This document shows, piece by piece, positions 17,401 to 24,360 of a DNA stretch of 33,532 nucleotides (the stretch's first letter is position 1; each line of letters begins with the position of its first letter). The translations under genes were made by a program, and so were the position numbers. The notes beneath the pieces were generated by a model. That model had not been told where the DNA came from. It did no database searches and worked only from the letters and a program-made list of their open reading frames with translations. The stretch lies in the NCBI GenBank assembly GCA_009781855.1, contig WQUY01000022.1:1-33532 (forward strand). The letters are read 5' to 3'. The DNA comes from Oscillospiraceae bacterium (lineage in GTDB: Bacteria; Bacillota; Clostridia; Oscillospirales; Oscillospiraceae).

Positions 17401-19858
17401 CGGTATGCCCTCCAATCCCTATAAACCGGTCTTCCGTAAGAACGCCCGCCGCATTCACCGCAGGTATACGCGATGGCCCTCCATGCACGGTTATACCGGT
17501 ATGGATGTTGTATCGCTCCTCTGAATCTACCAGGTTTATCGTTAAGAAAGACCCGCCTTGAATGTATATATGGCCGTTATGGTAAAACGTAACCTGCCCG
17601 ATCCTTGGAGTGCTTCTGATATCTGGCATTCGTGTAAACTCAAATGTTCTAGGGTTAAACGCATGAACGTGAGAGCCTATGAAGCCACCGCCGAGATACT
17701 GACCTCCGATAATATATGCCAACCCTGTCGTTGGGCTGAATGTTGCTGTCCCACCTCGTGCCAACGCAGGTGTATATCCATTTCTTGTCCATGTGTTTGT
17801 AGCCGGATCAAACACATCAACGGTTGTTGAATATGGGTGCCCACCCCCGACGCCCAATACATAGATTCGATTGTCATACACAAAATATGCAAAGTTGGCT
17901 CTGGCATGCGGCATATCCGCCTTTCTTGTCCATGTGTCTGTCTGTGGGTTATACTCTTCAACAACGTTGCCGCCTCCATGTCCGCCAATCGCGTAGATTC
18001 TGCCATTCACCGCTACGACGGCAAGCCCATGTCTGGGCACAGACATGGAGCGCCTCATGCTCACAAACCCATCTGCATAAAGTTCAAAGTCTTCACTATC
18101 CGGTATGACTCCGGGGTCGATCTCTTCCCTTGGTGGGTCGTCTACGATAATGACATTGCGGTTCGGCGCAGTTTGGTTTGATACTGCGAACGCCGCATTT
18201 ATTTTTCGCCCACCCCTTACTTTATCCTGCAAACCTGTTACGGTATCGGACGATGATATGATCCTTTCCCGCACTTCCGCTGCTGTATTGTATCTGTCAA
18301 GCGAAAACAAAAGGGCGGCTTTCCCGGATACATAGGCCGCCGCAAGCGACGTACCGTTTCCTTCTTCGTAGGTGTTATGAAGCCACGTCGTTAAGATTTC
18401 TGACCCCGGTGCCGCTACATCGACTGTATTTTGCCCGAAGTTTGAAAAATGACTCAACCTGCCGTCTCTGTCGATTGACGCGACGGATATGACATTATCC
18501 AGTTCAAGGGAAAACGCAGCGGGATATACAGGGTGATTATCGATGTTAAACCCACTGTTTCCAACAGCGCATACAAACAGCATGCTACTGCCTGCAATCG
18601 CTTCATACAGCGCGGGGTTCTGGTGACGGCTGCCGAAACTCATGTTGACGACCTGCGCGCCTCGTTCTTCCGCATAATGGATCGCCGCGATGATATCGCT
18701 AGTAAATGCGGCGCCGCCCTGAAATACTTTCAGCGGCAGAACCTTTGCTTCCGGCGCTACGCCCGCGATTCCAATCCCGTTGTTTGCTTGTGCGGCGATG
18801 ACCCCTGCCATCATCGTTGCATGCCCCTGTTCATACCAACGTTCAGGGTCGCTCACGATATTGTTGTTATCGATAAAATTCCAGCCCGGCAGCAGATTGC
18901 TTGCAAGATCCTCGTGCGTCGCTTCAATTCCCGAATCTAAAAGCGCGACAATAACGCCTTGGCCTTTTGCCTGCTCCCACGCAGCTATGACATCCGCATC
19001 CATTCTGTAGGAATCAACAGACTCCGTGTTACGTCCAAACCTTGAAAACACACCGCCAATGGTGTTTAAAAAGCCCGTATTTTCCTCATCAGCAATGTTT
19101 TGTTCCTCAGAAACCAGTGGTGTGTAAACCTGTTCATGTCCCCACTGCTGCGCAAGTAACGGATCTGCCGCCAGCGGACTCATTGCATAATCAGGTTGTA
19201 TGAACGCAATCTCGCTCATGTCTACTTCCCAAAAAGCAGTCTCTATGAGTTCCTCTACCGTCATCGGTTCATAAGTGCTCAGAACCAAGATGTTTTCCGC
19301 TTCTATAGCCTGTACGGAAACTGCATCGGCTCTTTCCGCCATCCTGCGAAGCTGCCTGGTTTCTTCACGCAAGTTCTCTCTTCGTCCTTGCCTAGTTTCT
19401 GTCCGGCCTGAACCCTGCCTTCTTGTATGTACGATCATTGACTCGTCAAAGACTGCCTCGAGGCCTTCCGATTTGAGTTCTTGCCATGTTTCGCTGTCTT
19501 CTCTATACCGAATAATGAAACGATTTGTTTCATATGTCTCGTCAACAGCAAAATCGATATCAAATTCATTGTATCGGTCTTCTTCCAGAAGCTCCTCTTC
19601 GAGCAGCTCTTCTTCAAGAAGTTCTTCCTCAAGCTTTTCCTCTTCCGATTTTTCTTCTTCGAGTTCGGTTTCTTGAAGTTCTTCGTCCTCAGGGGCTTCA
19701 AAACTGTTTCTTTCGCCCTCTTCAAACGCATTCAATATCTCCTGCCACGCCAACTCTTCCTGAATCGTTTCAGTAATCGCCTGTACCGGCACCGTCGTAA
19801 AGAAAAAGCAAGCAATTAATGCGATGCTAAGCATTTTTCTCATAGTTCGTCTATACAT
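8489..19858 (-). CDS. Giant secreted RHS/YD protein: subtilisin-like protease, 18 Kelch repeats, DUF6531, RHS core, peptidoglycan-binding and papain-like C-terminus
   Basis: The 3789-residue protein has these parts in order. Signal peptide, 1-27. Glu/Leu-rich low-complexity stretch, about 50-95. Propeptide-like region, about 105-235. Subtilisin S8 domain with triad Asp308 (LLDSGI), His346 (GHATMMAG) and Ser504 (GTSLAAAYVSG), plus AVGNSG. Eighteen Kelch units, about 601-1458. DUF6531 start, about 1460-1600. Dozens of YD repeats to about 3300. RHS core ending in the DPTGH hallmark (3370-3374). A hydrophobic stretch, then a PG_binding_1 domain (about 3472-3543). Finally a papain-like domain with Cys3632 (CWAY), His3732 (GHFTVITG) and Asn3753 (NSWG). 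RHS shells enclose toxic C-termini, so I infer an exported polymorphic toxin whose warhead is a cysteine protease. The start at 19856-19858 has GGAGG six bases upstream; an ATG at 19864 touches the same GGAGG directly. It shares an operon with the RCC1 gene upstream and the lipoprotein downstream. Confidence 0.92.
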   Translation of the reverse strand: MYRRTMRKMLSIALIACFFFTTVPVQAITETIQEELAWQEILNAFEEGERNSFEAPEDEELQETELEEEKSEEEKLEEELLEEELLEEELLEEDRYNEFDIDFAVDETYETNRFIIRYREDSETWQELKSEGLEAVFDESMIVHTRRQGSGRTETRQGRRENLREETRQLRRMAERADAVSVQAIEAENILVLSTYEPMTVEELIETAFWEVDMSEIAFIQPDYAMSPLAADPLLAQQWGHEQVYTPLVSEEQNIADEENTGFLNTIGGVFSRFGRNTESVDSYRMDADVIAAWEQAKGQGVIVALLDSGIEATHEDLASNLLPGWNFIDNNNIVSDPERWYEQGHATMMAGVIAAQANNGIGIAGVAPEAKVLPLKVFQGGAAFTSDIIAAIHYAEERGAQVVNMSFGSRHQNPALYEAIAGSSMLFVCAVGNSGFNIDNHPVYPAAFSLELDNVISVASIDRDGRLSHFSNFGQNTVDVAAPGSEILTTWLHNTYEEGNGTSLAAAYVSGKAALLFSLDRYNTAAEVRERIISSSDTVTGLQDKVRGGRKINAAFAVSNQTAPNRNVIIVDDPPREEIDPGVIPDSEDFELYADGFVSMRRSMSVPRHGLAVVAVNGRIYAIGGHGGGNVVEEYNPQTDTWTRKADMPHARANFAYFVYDNRIYVLGVGGGHPYSTTVDVFDPATNTWTRNGYTPALARGGTATFSPTTGLAYIIGGQYLGGGFIGSHVHAFNPRTFEFTRMPDIRSTPRIGQVTFYHNGHIYIQGGSFLTINLVDSEERYNIHTGITVHGGPSRIPAVNAAGVLTEDRFIGIGGHTADRSPVWTSTIIHSSLAHPSTAYVTKNHMNIARSGMGAALLDGRVYIVGGRNGNYIMPYVEELNLGWHSRSPLLVPLRAFQSVEADGQIYVMGGMRRGGQRSRAVFAYDPIADRWTQRADMPHYFENSAIASAHGNIYVIGGRTAQTGTGAFTNSLMVYEYDPGTDTWTERAPTPRWRAYASATFYNGHIYLLGGWAGGGVLVDRYDPLSDVWVSKNDLPAAKTSPNSDVLHNTLFVKQPWGSSFLLYDENSDTWQTRTPTTNHHGSLYFVIQDVMFSFWRGYGHRTINIYEYYFTENVWARYSTFNFWGHLNEVTVLNNRAYIFTGTDAYSTGFVRYSVARSPWMQRGAIGYAAAGIGAAAMGDTVFAAGGYHQTTFFGQTQYFNHLYVYQNGMWQQRAPMPTARAYFGAAVVNGRFYAIGGQVPERTTITPSATDRVEAYDPVTNTWEVRANLPLRLRNAMVVEANGKIYVIGGRTHGWNTLRTVFEYNPATNTWASRAPMPTGRFGASVGVIDGKIYVAGGFRATSLFRPYNLVDPMNVLEVFDIANNTWETRAPLPHNLGLAGGAARDTFYVIGGTDGFNEFPLVFEYSPVLDRWFTWPGPTGRTYSFGTAMTSEGIFAIAGRNNVGHSSTVEFAPISMLTSDFFHFGDEHINPSGNFSRTFVDMEYSTPGFNMVFSRTYNSGDDRASSISRGWTFGFESRITASGNNSVVRLPNGSGITFAVNVVTGEYTARDSRSTIVRQADGTRVLTTPDQYSYGYNAAGHMIWMQDRNGNRITLDVNVHGHVTAITDPVGRVSTVAYVGGSPGRPGTARISQITDPFGRTVSFAYNSDGRLISVTNPSGFTSSYAYDENGFLSQIGDADDSERASNNARMTISTRTSNNARTIMGVGANNNVTETITYHPRNPGEAFPKVHTITDAFGRTETYVYNPVEGSVTVTDNNGRTRITWFDRMLHPIRERDEEGRETRTAYFTDGGLNWFGEIRSFTDRNGNTTTFERDARGNITRQINPDGSIREFTYDSNNNVISERDEDGRMTFFVYCENNINLVRIARPLNGTDVYSPGVPQGNFVITENTYFTEAEAQAMTGRAIRGLLRSRRDPNGHVTSFTYDANGNVLRTTNALGQVTTHRHNCLGWLIYEISVEGYVTRYYYDREGRVIRKNLHGVATERDIFDNRGNLIQRIMPNQYAAANDPTTFDAHHMSTNANTYNASDHGFRYRYFDNGLLQMQICPIGFVTSFTYDIYGNVLTETLYNGFQNIYTYDVLNRLLTVSFRETSTSPVILTDEFSYHIRPDGRTEVIHSRHLNQTDVAVTRETYDFAGRLIRTDHPDGGHSTNEFAANGTLIRSTDPRGNSTHFAYDGLNRVIGTWSPVGTGVYMYTGFEHDRAGNVIREVRSADTVSALAVPTGNLIWEGFVYDAIGRVIEKTDSMGGRITYTYVDAEHTVIQRVYRSAMDFDQMTNRFNHFGRVRESIRHVNPGDFVSGTSVLRDVFGFDREGNIISHINPNSGNSYDRFFMYDLLGRVHAVHETRVDEHGVARTAVMRFTHDLRGNVLTETDALGRTTRFEYDPRGLLTRVTDAEGGVSVFAYDLAGRVIAEVTPKNHVPGAAIETMSRRTFEYDKADRIVATREIYRDSSGNFRTITNTFTYDLNGNQLTATDGLGHVTRQEFDAADRVISVLDAEAAYRGESFTRTFAYDGAGRLVSETDANNAVTSFTYNGQGRITAVAVDGVTVSSRTYDLAGNMLTETDGNGNTTVFSYNNIGEVRQVILPGDETIDAYTISHQYTNLGDVARSETSMGRVSTFVYDSRRNLLSETVMQSDGTQAISRSFRYDLAHNLRRVTDERGNVTEFTYDNLNRRISETVWVTVNGQLTAQTTTIAYDRNGNATSVTNWLGNTRTNTYDPLNRMIESRDATGNVIQRLIYNDNHMQVASIDALGNTTTFGYDRAGRLISTTDASGNIRRQGFDLVGHQISQTDGRGNVTNFSYDALGRLVKVTNPLGEEMIYTYDDAGNLLTQTDGRGNTSTFVYNARNLMSIRIDAGGLEGGIIDQAKAEFYTFFPDGSLAEKVDRNGVIHVYTYDIHGRRTSDDAGGEIITYTYDNSGNLLVMTDNSGTTTRTYDELGRVTSKTMPLIGRTVFEYDITAGIPAGFVAERTTDPKGNITLRVYDRAGRLHQVRDGNAVVATYTYFANGNRRSVEYANGAITEYTYYANNMLHTLVNRRGMLTIEAYSYTYDANNNLIAKVDRKGTTTYTYDALNRLLTVTEPDGRLTSYTFDASGNRSTETVIYGGETTVTSYSNNPQNRLVATSETVNGIAAGGSRFYYDNNGNMISSTSYSLTSGATSAMDGGIGLFLLGIEGADDDTAIYAYDKRNNLIKAVVGENTTLSKFNGDGLRVERTVNGRTLRYLLKYDRIILEVNAEGAQTARNIFGLNLIQRQADNDTFLYMFNGRGDVTALLNPNGTVAAQYYYDPWGNITEETVRVNNPFRYAGYRWDEESGLYYLNARHYNPVIARFMQEDTFRGCIRDPLSLNFYTYCNNEPIMYFDPTGHSRVLAAVVGAVVTVVANVIRNRSSGGGQSTPVPIFQGLQNAMAQAAVTAFRSMSVGNNAVSGGSAGSSLNIMSSVRKDSNAVGGSPGIDSVPVLNANLIRGSNNDDVRLLQQRLNTLGYRDARGNHLAVDGRFGPNTEFAVNAFKRAEGLLNTGQYAGVVGQTTWTHLFSDRATPSQAIDSMRSAEAMFFIERYQRQWREASVNFHSATTDIGRALAQRTMDAAHARANNIRRLDSMGVDFGVFHEVTLFRQFDTHLCWAYAQVMVEDFHASRSMNQADASARAREIARSVRGDVFYDRPGSPLNSPDTGRRWDAAPFVQSAQDVRDFGALSNHLADGPVYAFYNNNPRDPGVVYRGHFTVITGALSAPGHENLIISNNSWGHVHVQTHADFLSRIPRDDATNPMTFQGILRVNR

Positions 19859-19904
19859 AAACATCCTCCAAATAATCTCAATCTTTTACTAGATACGTAG
19901 CCCT

Positions 19905-22900
19905 TTATTGATTTGAAATGTGTATCGTACTGCTTTGCGTCCTCTTCGCTTCAAAAGGTACGATGTTAACGACACCGCTATATGTTTTTCCATCGGGGAT
20001 CGCTTTGCCTATCGTGAACCTTATTTCCCCCAGCGATACATGCGTGATCGTTATATCTGTCCCTTCTATTCTTCCCACACCCGTTTCTCTTTCGTTCGTA
20101 AATCTGCTTAAGCGAGTGACATCAAATACCGCCGAGTCATATGTTATTACGACCTCTAAATCATTGAAATCCGTTATGCCCGCTACTGAAACTGCTATGT
20201 TGTATTCGGTGCCTGAAACTGCATCAATGATAATATAGCTAGAGCCAAGAACCGGTGGTTGCTGTGAGCTGTTTTTTAAATTTAAAAATCCCTGACCGTC
20301 TGGACCTAAGACCTGCACCGGTGTATGGCGACTTGTTATCGTATCATCACCTAGCTGGCCTTGATGGTTTCGCCCCCAAGTCCAGACCGTTCCGTCTTCT
20401 TTTAACGCTATACTATGATTACTTCCGGCAACGATTTGCTCTACGTCGGTTATTCCGACTACTTGCACCGGTATCGTTCTTCGCGTTATCGTTCCATCCC
20501 CCAACTGACCTTGATGGTTTCGTCCCCAAGTCCAGACCGTTCCATCTTCTTTTAACGCTATACTATGATTACTTCCGGCATCGATTTGCTCTACGTCGGT
20601 TATCCCGACCGTCTGCTCCGGCATGGTTCTTTGCGTTGTCGTTCCACCTCCTAATTCGCCATCAAAATTCCTTCCCCATGCCCAAACAGTTCCGTCTTCT
20701 TTTAGCACTATGCTATGACTAATTCCGGCAACGATTTTTTTTACGCCAGTAAGTCCAATTACTTGTACCGGAGCAGTCCTTCGCGTTGTCGTTCCATCTC
20801 CTAATTCTCCATTCGAATTATTCCCCCACGCCCATACCGTTCCGTCTTCTCGTAGCACAATACTATGACCACCGCCAGTCGCAATGGCCGTGACATTCGT
20901 AAGATTTTGTACTTGCACAGGGGTACGCTGATTCTCTAGCGTACCGTCACCAAGCTGGCCATGCATATTCGACCCCCAAGCCCATACTGTTCCATCTTCT
21001 CGTAGCGCAAAATTTTGTGCGCCACCAGTCGCAATAGAGGTGATGTTCGTAAGGTTTTGTACTTGCACAGGTGCGTGGCGATTCGTTGTCGTACCGTCTC
21101 CAAGCTGGCCATTCGTATTCGTCCCCCAAGCCCATACTGTTCCGTCTTCTCTTAATGCAACGCTATGGCTCCCTCCTGCCGTAACGGCAGTGATATTCGT
21201 AAGATTTTGCACTTGCACCGGTGTGTGACGACTCCCCCATCCGGTACCATAGCCAAGTCGGCCATCAGCATTCGACCCCCACGCCCAAACAGTTCCGTCT
21301 TCTCGTAGCGCAACGGTGTGGGCGTAACCCGCCGCAACCATCGGTGTCGCTATAAGGGAACCATCTATCAATCTTAAATTCACAGCTGCGCTAAGTTCTC
21401 CATATTCCGCATGAATGACTACTGTTCCCAGCCTCGCTTCATTTGTTACCGTTACAATTCCCGTAACACTATCTATGCTCACGCCCGCATATGCTTCTCT
21501 TAGAGAGTACGTTATTTTCTCGTTGCCTTCTCCATTGTATACTCTTGCTGTAACCGATATGGTTATATATCTTTCGCTTGGGATAGCCACCATATATTGC
21601 ACATTTGAAAACGCCATCGATGTTGGTTCAAAAAACGGCGGCAACTGAGGTCTTGTACTTCTTCCTAAGTTTAGAAATCCCTGACCACCTGAACCCAGAG
21701 TCTGCACCGACATATGACGATTCATTGTTGTCCCATCGCCAAGTTGACCAAACCAATTCCAACCCCAAGCCCAAACTGTGCCGTCTTCTCGTAGCGCAAC
21801 ATTATGATCGTGACCCGTCGCAATGGCGGCAACATTCACGAGATTTTGTACTTGCACAGGGATCCTATTTGGGAAGCCACCCGGGCTGCTCAATCCCCAA
21901 GCCCAGACCGTTCCATCCTCTCTTAGCGCAAGACTTTGACTACTCCTGGCCGCAATGGCGACAACGTGTGTAAAATTTTGCACTTGCACCGGCGTATGGC
22001 GATTCGCTGTCGTTCCGTAGCCAAGTTGGCCATTAGAGTTCAATCCCCAAGTCCAGACCGTGCCATCTCCTCTTAGCGCAAGACTATGGCCACCGCCAGC
22101 CGCAATCGTGGCGATATTCGTAAGATTTTGTACTTGCACCGGCGTATGACGATCTACTGTCGTACCATCGCCAAGTTGACCATTTGCGCTGTTACCCCAA
22201 GCCCAGACTGTCCCGTCTTCTCGTAGCGCAACACTATGTCTTTCACCCGCGGCAATGGTAGTGACATTCTCCAGATTTTGTACTTGTACTGGTATGTGGC
22301 GATTCGTTGTCGTTTCGTCACCAAGTTGTCCTGATCCGTTCGCTCCCCAAGTCCAGACTGTCCCATCTTCTCTTAGCGCAAGACTATGGCCACCGCCAGC
22401 CGCAATCGCGACGATATTCGTAAGATTTTGCACTTGCACAGGTGTATGACGATCCGCTGTCGTACCATCGCCAAGTTGTCCTGATCCGTTCGCTCCCCAC
22501 GCCCAGACCGTTCCGTCTTCTCGTAGCGCAACATTGTGTGCGCTACCCGACGCAACGGTGGTGACATTCGCAAGATTTTGCACTTGCATAGGTGTTCGAC
22601 GACCCGTTGTCGTACCGTCGCCAAGTTGACCCTGCCAATTCATCCCCCACGCCCAGACTGTCCCGTCTTCTCTTAATCCAATACTATGGCCTTCACCCGC
22701 CGTAACCATCGGTACCGCTATAACATCAATCGGCGGCGGTAACTGAGGCTGTGAGATGTTTCTTAAATTTAAAAATCCCTGGCCCTCTGAGCCCAAAACC
22801 TGCACCGGCATATGGCGGTTCACTGTCGTATCGTCGCCAAGCTGGCCATCATTATTCAAGCCCCAAGCCCAGACTCTTCCATCTTCTCTTAATCCAATAC

Positions 22901-24125
22901 TATGAACCGCACCTACCGCAATGACAGTAACATTCGCAAGATTTTGTACCTGCACCGGGGTATCACGGGTCACCACTGTACCATCGCCAAGCTGGCCAAC
23001 GGCATTATCCCCCCAAGCCCAGACCGTTCCATCTTCTCGTAGCGCAACGCTATAGAGTTCGCCCGCCGCAATGGCGGTAACATTCGTAAGATTTTGTACT
23101 TGCACAGGGGTATTACGAGTCCCCCATCCCGTACCGTCACCAAGTTCACCAGACCAATTTGACCCCCAAGCCCAGACCCTTCCGTCTTCTCGTAGCGCAA
23201 TACTGTGGTTGCTACCCGCCGCAATGGCAATGACATTCGTAAGATTTTGCACTTGCACTGGGGTATGGCGTTCCGTTGTCGTACCATCACCAAGTCGGCC
23301 ATCAAAGTTCTCCCCCCAAGCCCAGACTGTTCCGTCTTCTCGTAGCGCAACACTATGGAAATAACCTGCAGCAATGGTGTTGACATTCGTGAGATTTTGG
23401 ACTTGTGCAGGCGTATGACGATCCGCTGTAGTACCGTCGCCAAGTTGACCTTGGTCGTTCGCCCCCCAAGCCCAGACCGTTCCGTCTTCTCGTAGCGCAA
23501 GATTATGATTACCTCCTGCAGCAATGGCGATGATATTCGTAAGATTTTGTACTTGCACAGGGATCTCACTATCCCATCCTGTGTCGTCGCCAAGTTGGCC
23601 TTGACCGTTATGTCCCCACGCCCAGACTGTTCCGTCTTCTCGTAGCGCAATACTATGATCCATGCCCGCCGCAATAACTGTGACCTCCGTAAGATTTTGT
23701 ACTTGCACAGGAGTATCACGAGTCCCCCAGATCGTTCCGTCGCCCAGCTGACCAGACCAATTCGCTCCCCACGCCCAGACTGTTCCGTCTTCTTTTAGTG
23801 CAAGACTATGTACTAAACCCGCCGCCACCATTGGTGTCGTTATAAATTCCGGCTCATCTTCAAAATGCATCAACTCGATCGTTAGAAGTTCTGCACCACG
23901 AATTAGATTGTCTTCTTCATCGTATTCGCTCACTTTATATTCAGCAAACGCATCATTCTGATCGTCGTAACCATCATCTCTTTCAATGACTACGTCACCA
24001 TTGATCCCATTCCCGCCAACATAATGGCCATCATCGGCACCAAAGACCGTCGGGCTTGCAAAAGCCGTCGATGCCATCATAAGGCATAGCAAAAACGCCA
24101 TGAGTTTCATTGCTTTCTTTTTCAT
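19905..24125 (-). CDS. Secreted 21-repeat RCC1 protein, three predicted seven-bladed propellers
   Basis: The 1406-residue protein has a signal peptide (MKKKAMKLMAFLLCLMMAST, then AFA) and 21 RCC1 repeats of about 50 residues (core HSxALREDGTVWAWGxNxxGQLGDGT). They fall into three sets of seven, at about 95-452, 472-820 and 925-1278, each set closed by GQGFLNL, so three seven-bladed propellers are likely. A cadherin- or Ig-like domain (about 825-920) separates sets two and three. The C-terminus (about 1285-1406, with TYDSAVFDVTRLSRF) resembles a cohesin-type beta sandwich. No SLH, LPXTG or lipobox anchor is visible, so it may be released or held by partners. I start at the ATG at 24123-24125, which follows GGAGG by 11 bases; an ATG at 24143 lacks one. 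The giant RHS gene begins about 46 bases after its end with no terminator between. Ligand and function are unknown. Confidence 0.9.
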   Translation of the reverse strand: MKKKAMKLMAFLLCLMMASTAFASPTVFGADDGHYVGGNGINGDVVIERDDGYDDQNDAFAEYKVSEYDEEDNLIRGAELLTIELMHFEDEPEFITTPMVAAGLVHSLALKEDGTVWAWGANWSGQLGDGTIWGTRDTPVQVQNLTEVTVIAAGMDHSIALREDGTVWAWGHNGQGQLGDDTGWDSEIPVQVQNLTNIIAIAAGGNHNLALREDGTVWAWGANDQGQLGDGTTADRHTPAQVQNLTNVNTIAAGYFHSVALREDGTVWAWGENFDGRLGDGTTTERHTPVQVQNLTNVIAIAAGSNHSIALREDGRVWAWGSNWSGELGDGTGWGTRNTPVQVQNLTNVTAIAAGELYSVALREDGTVWAWGDNAVGQLGDGTVVTRDTPVQVQNLANVTVIAVGAVHSIGLREDGRVWAWGLNNDGQLGDDTTVNRHMPVQVLGSEGQGFLNLRNISQPQLPPPIDVIAVPMVTAGEGHSIGLREDGTVWAWGMNWQGQLGDGTTTGRRTPMQVQNLANVTTVASGSAHNVALREDGTVWAWGANGSGQLGDGTTADRHTPVQVQNLTNIVAIAAGGGHSLALREDGTVWTWGANGSGQLGDETTTNRHIPVQVQNLENVTTIAAGERHSVALREDGTVWAWGNSANGQLGDGTTVDRHTPVQVQNLTNIATIAAGGGHSLALRGDGTVWTWGLNSNGQLGYGTTANRHTPVQVQNFTHVVAIAARSSQSLALREDGTVWAWGLSSPGGFPNRIPVQVQNLVNVAAIATGHDHNVALREDGTVWAWGWNWFGQLGDGTTMNRHMSVQTLGSGGQGFLNLGRSTRPQLPPFFEPTSMAFSNVQYMVAIPSERYITISVTARVYNGEGNEKITYSLREAYAGVSIDSVTGIVTVTNEARLGTVVIHAEYGELSAAVNLRLIDGSLIATPMVAAGYAHTVALREDGTVWAWGSNADGRLGYGTGWGSRHTPVQVQNLTNITAVTAGGSHSVALREDGTVWAWGTNTNGQLGDGTTTNRHAPVQVQNLTNITSIATGGAQNFALREDGTVWAWGSNMHGQLGDGTLENQRTPVQVQNLTNVTAIATGGGHSIVLREDGTVWAWGNNSNGELGDGTTTRRTAPVQVIGLTGVKKIVAGISHSIVLKEDGTVWAWGRNFDGELGGGTTTQRTMPEQTVGITDVEQIDAGSNHSIALKEDGTVWTWGRNHQGQLGDGTITRRTIPVQVVGITDVEQIVAGSNHSIALKEDGTVWTWGRNHQGQLGDDTITSRHTPVQVLGPDGQGFLNLKNSSQQPPVLGSSYIIIDAVSGTEYNIAVSVAGITDFNDLEVVITYDSAVFDVTRLSRFTNERETGVGRIEGTDITITHVSLGEIRFTIGKAIPDGKTYSGVVNIVPFEAKRTQSSTIHISNQ

Positions 24126-24220
24126 TGTTAAATAGTCCTCCATACATAATATTTTGATTGATGAAATTTTTATTCAATACCAAAAGGAACTCCTTTCGAT
24201 TTCCAAACATTTCCATTTTT

Positions 24221-24250
24221 CATGTAACACAATCTTTACTATGTTACATG
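24221..24250 (+). repeat. Inverted recombination-site-like repeat, left copy
   Basis: This 30-bp element has a left arm CATGTAACACAA, centre TCTTTA and right arm CTATGTTACATG: two opposed 12-bp arms around a 6-bp asymmetric centre, the layout of tyrosine-recombinase crossover sites. It matches the reverse complement of 24361-24390 at 27 of 30 positions, including the first 18 without a gap. Confidence 0.7.
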
Positions 24251-24360
24251 ACAAAAAACGCTGATATTTGAAGGGAAAATAGCACAAGACATAAGATTGA
24301 CAGAACAATAACAGGAACTGGAAAAGTACGACTCATTGAAAACATAATAAAAACAAACCC
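24251..24360. other. 110-bp segment between inverted sites, candidate invertible element
   Basis: This AT-rich spacer lies between the RCC1/RHS operon (-) and the recombinase gene (+). On the plus strand it contains TTGACA (24297-24302) without a partner -10, and a weaker pair TGGAAA (24319-24324), 18 bases, CATAAT (24343-24348) pointing toward the recombinase. No convincing promoter is seen in the fixed stretch 24126-24220 in front of the RCC1 gene. If the segment flips, the promoter-like pair would face that operon. The promoter reading is tentative. Confidence 0.45.

Noticed and set aside
20280-23850. Regular direct repeats resembling a CRISPR-like array
   Set aside because: The period is about 150 bases, in frame, and encodes RCC1 blades; there are no short identical repeats with unique spacers and no cas genes.
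8500-24100. Many plus-strand and alternate-frame open frames of 60-240 residues opposite the RHS and RCC1 genes
   Set aside because: They are shadows of long repetitive genes: low-complexity translations, no ribosome binding sites and no family motifs.
24146-24177. Promoter TTGAAT-20-TATTAT in front of the RCC1 gene
   Set aside because: The spacer is too long, and transcription would start at or inside the ribosome binding site.
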